Shown: positions 63,350 through 64,000 of the stretch, one piece after another
How positions within the stretch are numbered: the stretch's first letter is position 1
Layout: each line of letters opens with the position of its first letter
Notes under the pieces: generated by a model
Told to the model about the DNA's origin: nothing
The model's database searches: none
Seen by the model: only the letters and a program-made list of their open reading frames with translations
Translations under genes and position numbers: made by a program
NCBI RefSeq assembly: GCF_023278565.1
Contig: NC_064676.1
Span: 310,001-374,000, forward strand
Source of the DNA: Colletotrichum lupini
Taxonomy: Eukaryota > Ascomycota > Sordariomycetes > Glomerellales > Glomerellaceae
Reading direction: 5' to 3'
Length of the DNA stretch: 64,000 nt

Positions 63350-64000
63350 GTTCCTTCAGTGAGTTGGGTCCGCAGGTGATCAAAGACTGCCCCTTGTGTC
63401 ATGGGTAGATCTTGAGGTCGACTATTGCCAAAAATCGATTCGGGATGAGTATCGAAAAACATGTCCAAGGCGTCTGCTGAATCTGAGATGGAGATATTGT
63501 GCGTTTGTGGAGGAGTGGGAGCCGCTTGCCCGCGCTGCCGAAATTGGTGAATCTCTCTCGAGATTTTCTTAGGTTGCGTTGAGACCACAATGCTATTGGA
63601 AACTAGAGTCGAAGAGCAAGAGTCTCTCCTAGGGCCATCTCCCAGCGAGGGCTGGCTCAGAGGGGTGTGATAGGCACGCTGCCGTTTAGGGTCATGCTCT
63701 CTTTCACTCGAACTTGCCTCCGACGACGCATCGTCGTCATCATCATTAGACGGCTCATCGACGACTTTGCTGTTGTGTTCCGCATGCAGTGTCTTTTCAT
63801 GCCGCGTGATGAGGTCTCTGCCTTCCGATTAATCTCTGACTATCGCTCAGACAGTGCCAGGCTATTTTGAGGGAGCCTCACTTTCTTGAATATGTCTTCA
63901 AACAGTACTGGCAGGCATAAGGCTTCTCGTTTGTATGACTTCGCTCGTGGCGGATACAATGCTCACTGCGTTTGAAGACCTTAGGGCAGTGGGCACACTT

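Larger units (their letters stand above)
53772..64000 (-). pseudogene. C2H2 + fungal_trans regulator split by retrotransposon
   Basis: Exons are >64000-63882, 63817-63350 continuing at 55991-55325, then 55256-55131, 55054-54190, 54132-53945 and 53882-53772. They encode at least 847 aa; the N-terminus lies beyond the window. Two C2H2 fingers (C-x2-C-x12-H-x3-H and C-x2-C-x12-H-x4-H) open the sequence, and the second is completed across a 64 nt intron. An acidic Ser/Asp region follows. The fungal-specific regulatory domain begins around FLSSYVECFHCHLPLVHL, and the end (WVWGITVRMGDVLERLARAYE) is typical for the class. A Ty1/copia element (55997-63349) sits within the second exon. Without it and one GTTCC copy the frame is continuous and no other lesion is seen. 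As it stands, translation enters the LTR and stops after about eight codons. It probably regulated the adjacent esterase/monooxygenase genes (inference). Confidence 0.9.

Noticed and set aside
1..64000. CRISPR arrays, bacterial operons, ribosome binding sites
   Set aside because: The DNA is eukaryotic with spliceosomal introns; no regularly spaced repeat-spacer structure is present.

Overview
This window looks like nuclear DNA of a filamentous ascomycete (Pezizomycotina, probably Sordariomycetes). The genes are short and rich in introns, with introns of 48-114 nt bearing GTAAGT-type donors and CTAAC/CTGAC-like branch sites. Protein families such as annexin, VPS35 and PheA/TfdB-type FAD hydroxylases are typical of moulds. 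Three blocks are saturated with TA dinucleotides and depleted of CA/TG while keeping CG, which is the footprint of repeat-induced point mutation (RIP). All exon structures below were read by eye from splice signals and reading-frame phase.

Layout. 1-3.7 kb is subtelomere-like repeat DNA: an AT-rich RIP block, LTR-like inverted repeats, and a diverged minisatellite built on GACCTGACC/GGTCAGGTC. 3.7-16 kb holds housekeeping and surface genes: a tandem CCHC zinc-finger protein (-), an annexin (-), a Ser/Thr/Pro-rich secreted protein (+), a small cysteine-rich surface protein (+) and a small hydrophilic protein (+). 16.4-21.5 kb is a 5.1 kb terminal-inverted-repeat element, heavily RIPed, with a 6 bp target duplication and a younger, unmutated 190 bp solo LTR nested inside it. 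23-32 kb has an F-box-like gene that appears frameshifted (+), the retromer core VPS35 (+), and a PSMA/transferrin-receptor-like type II membrane protein (-) whose metallopeptidase site lacks two zinc ligands. 31.9-41.2 kb is gene-poor and contains a possible decayed regulator.

41-64 kb carries five genes, all on the minus strand: a SET-domain methyltransferase, a FAD-dependent monooxygenase, two type-B carboxylesterases, and a C2H2 plus fungal_trans transcription factor. The monooxygenase, the esterases and the adjacent regulator look like a small oxidation/ester-hydrolysis cluster.

The most striking feature is a 7,353 bp RIPed Ty1/copia retrotransposon (55997-63349; 202 bp LTRs; perfect 5 bp target duplication GTTCC). 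It sits inside the coding exon of the transcription factor, in the opposite orientation. Conceptually removing the element and one target copy leaves the regulator's frame continuous, with every splice junction still in phase. The disruption therefore appears recent relative to decay of the gene, and it separates the zinc fingers from the regulatory domain. Together with the nested solo LTR, this gives a readable history of transposition and RIP at one locus.
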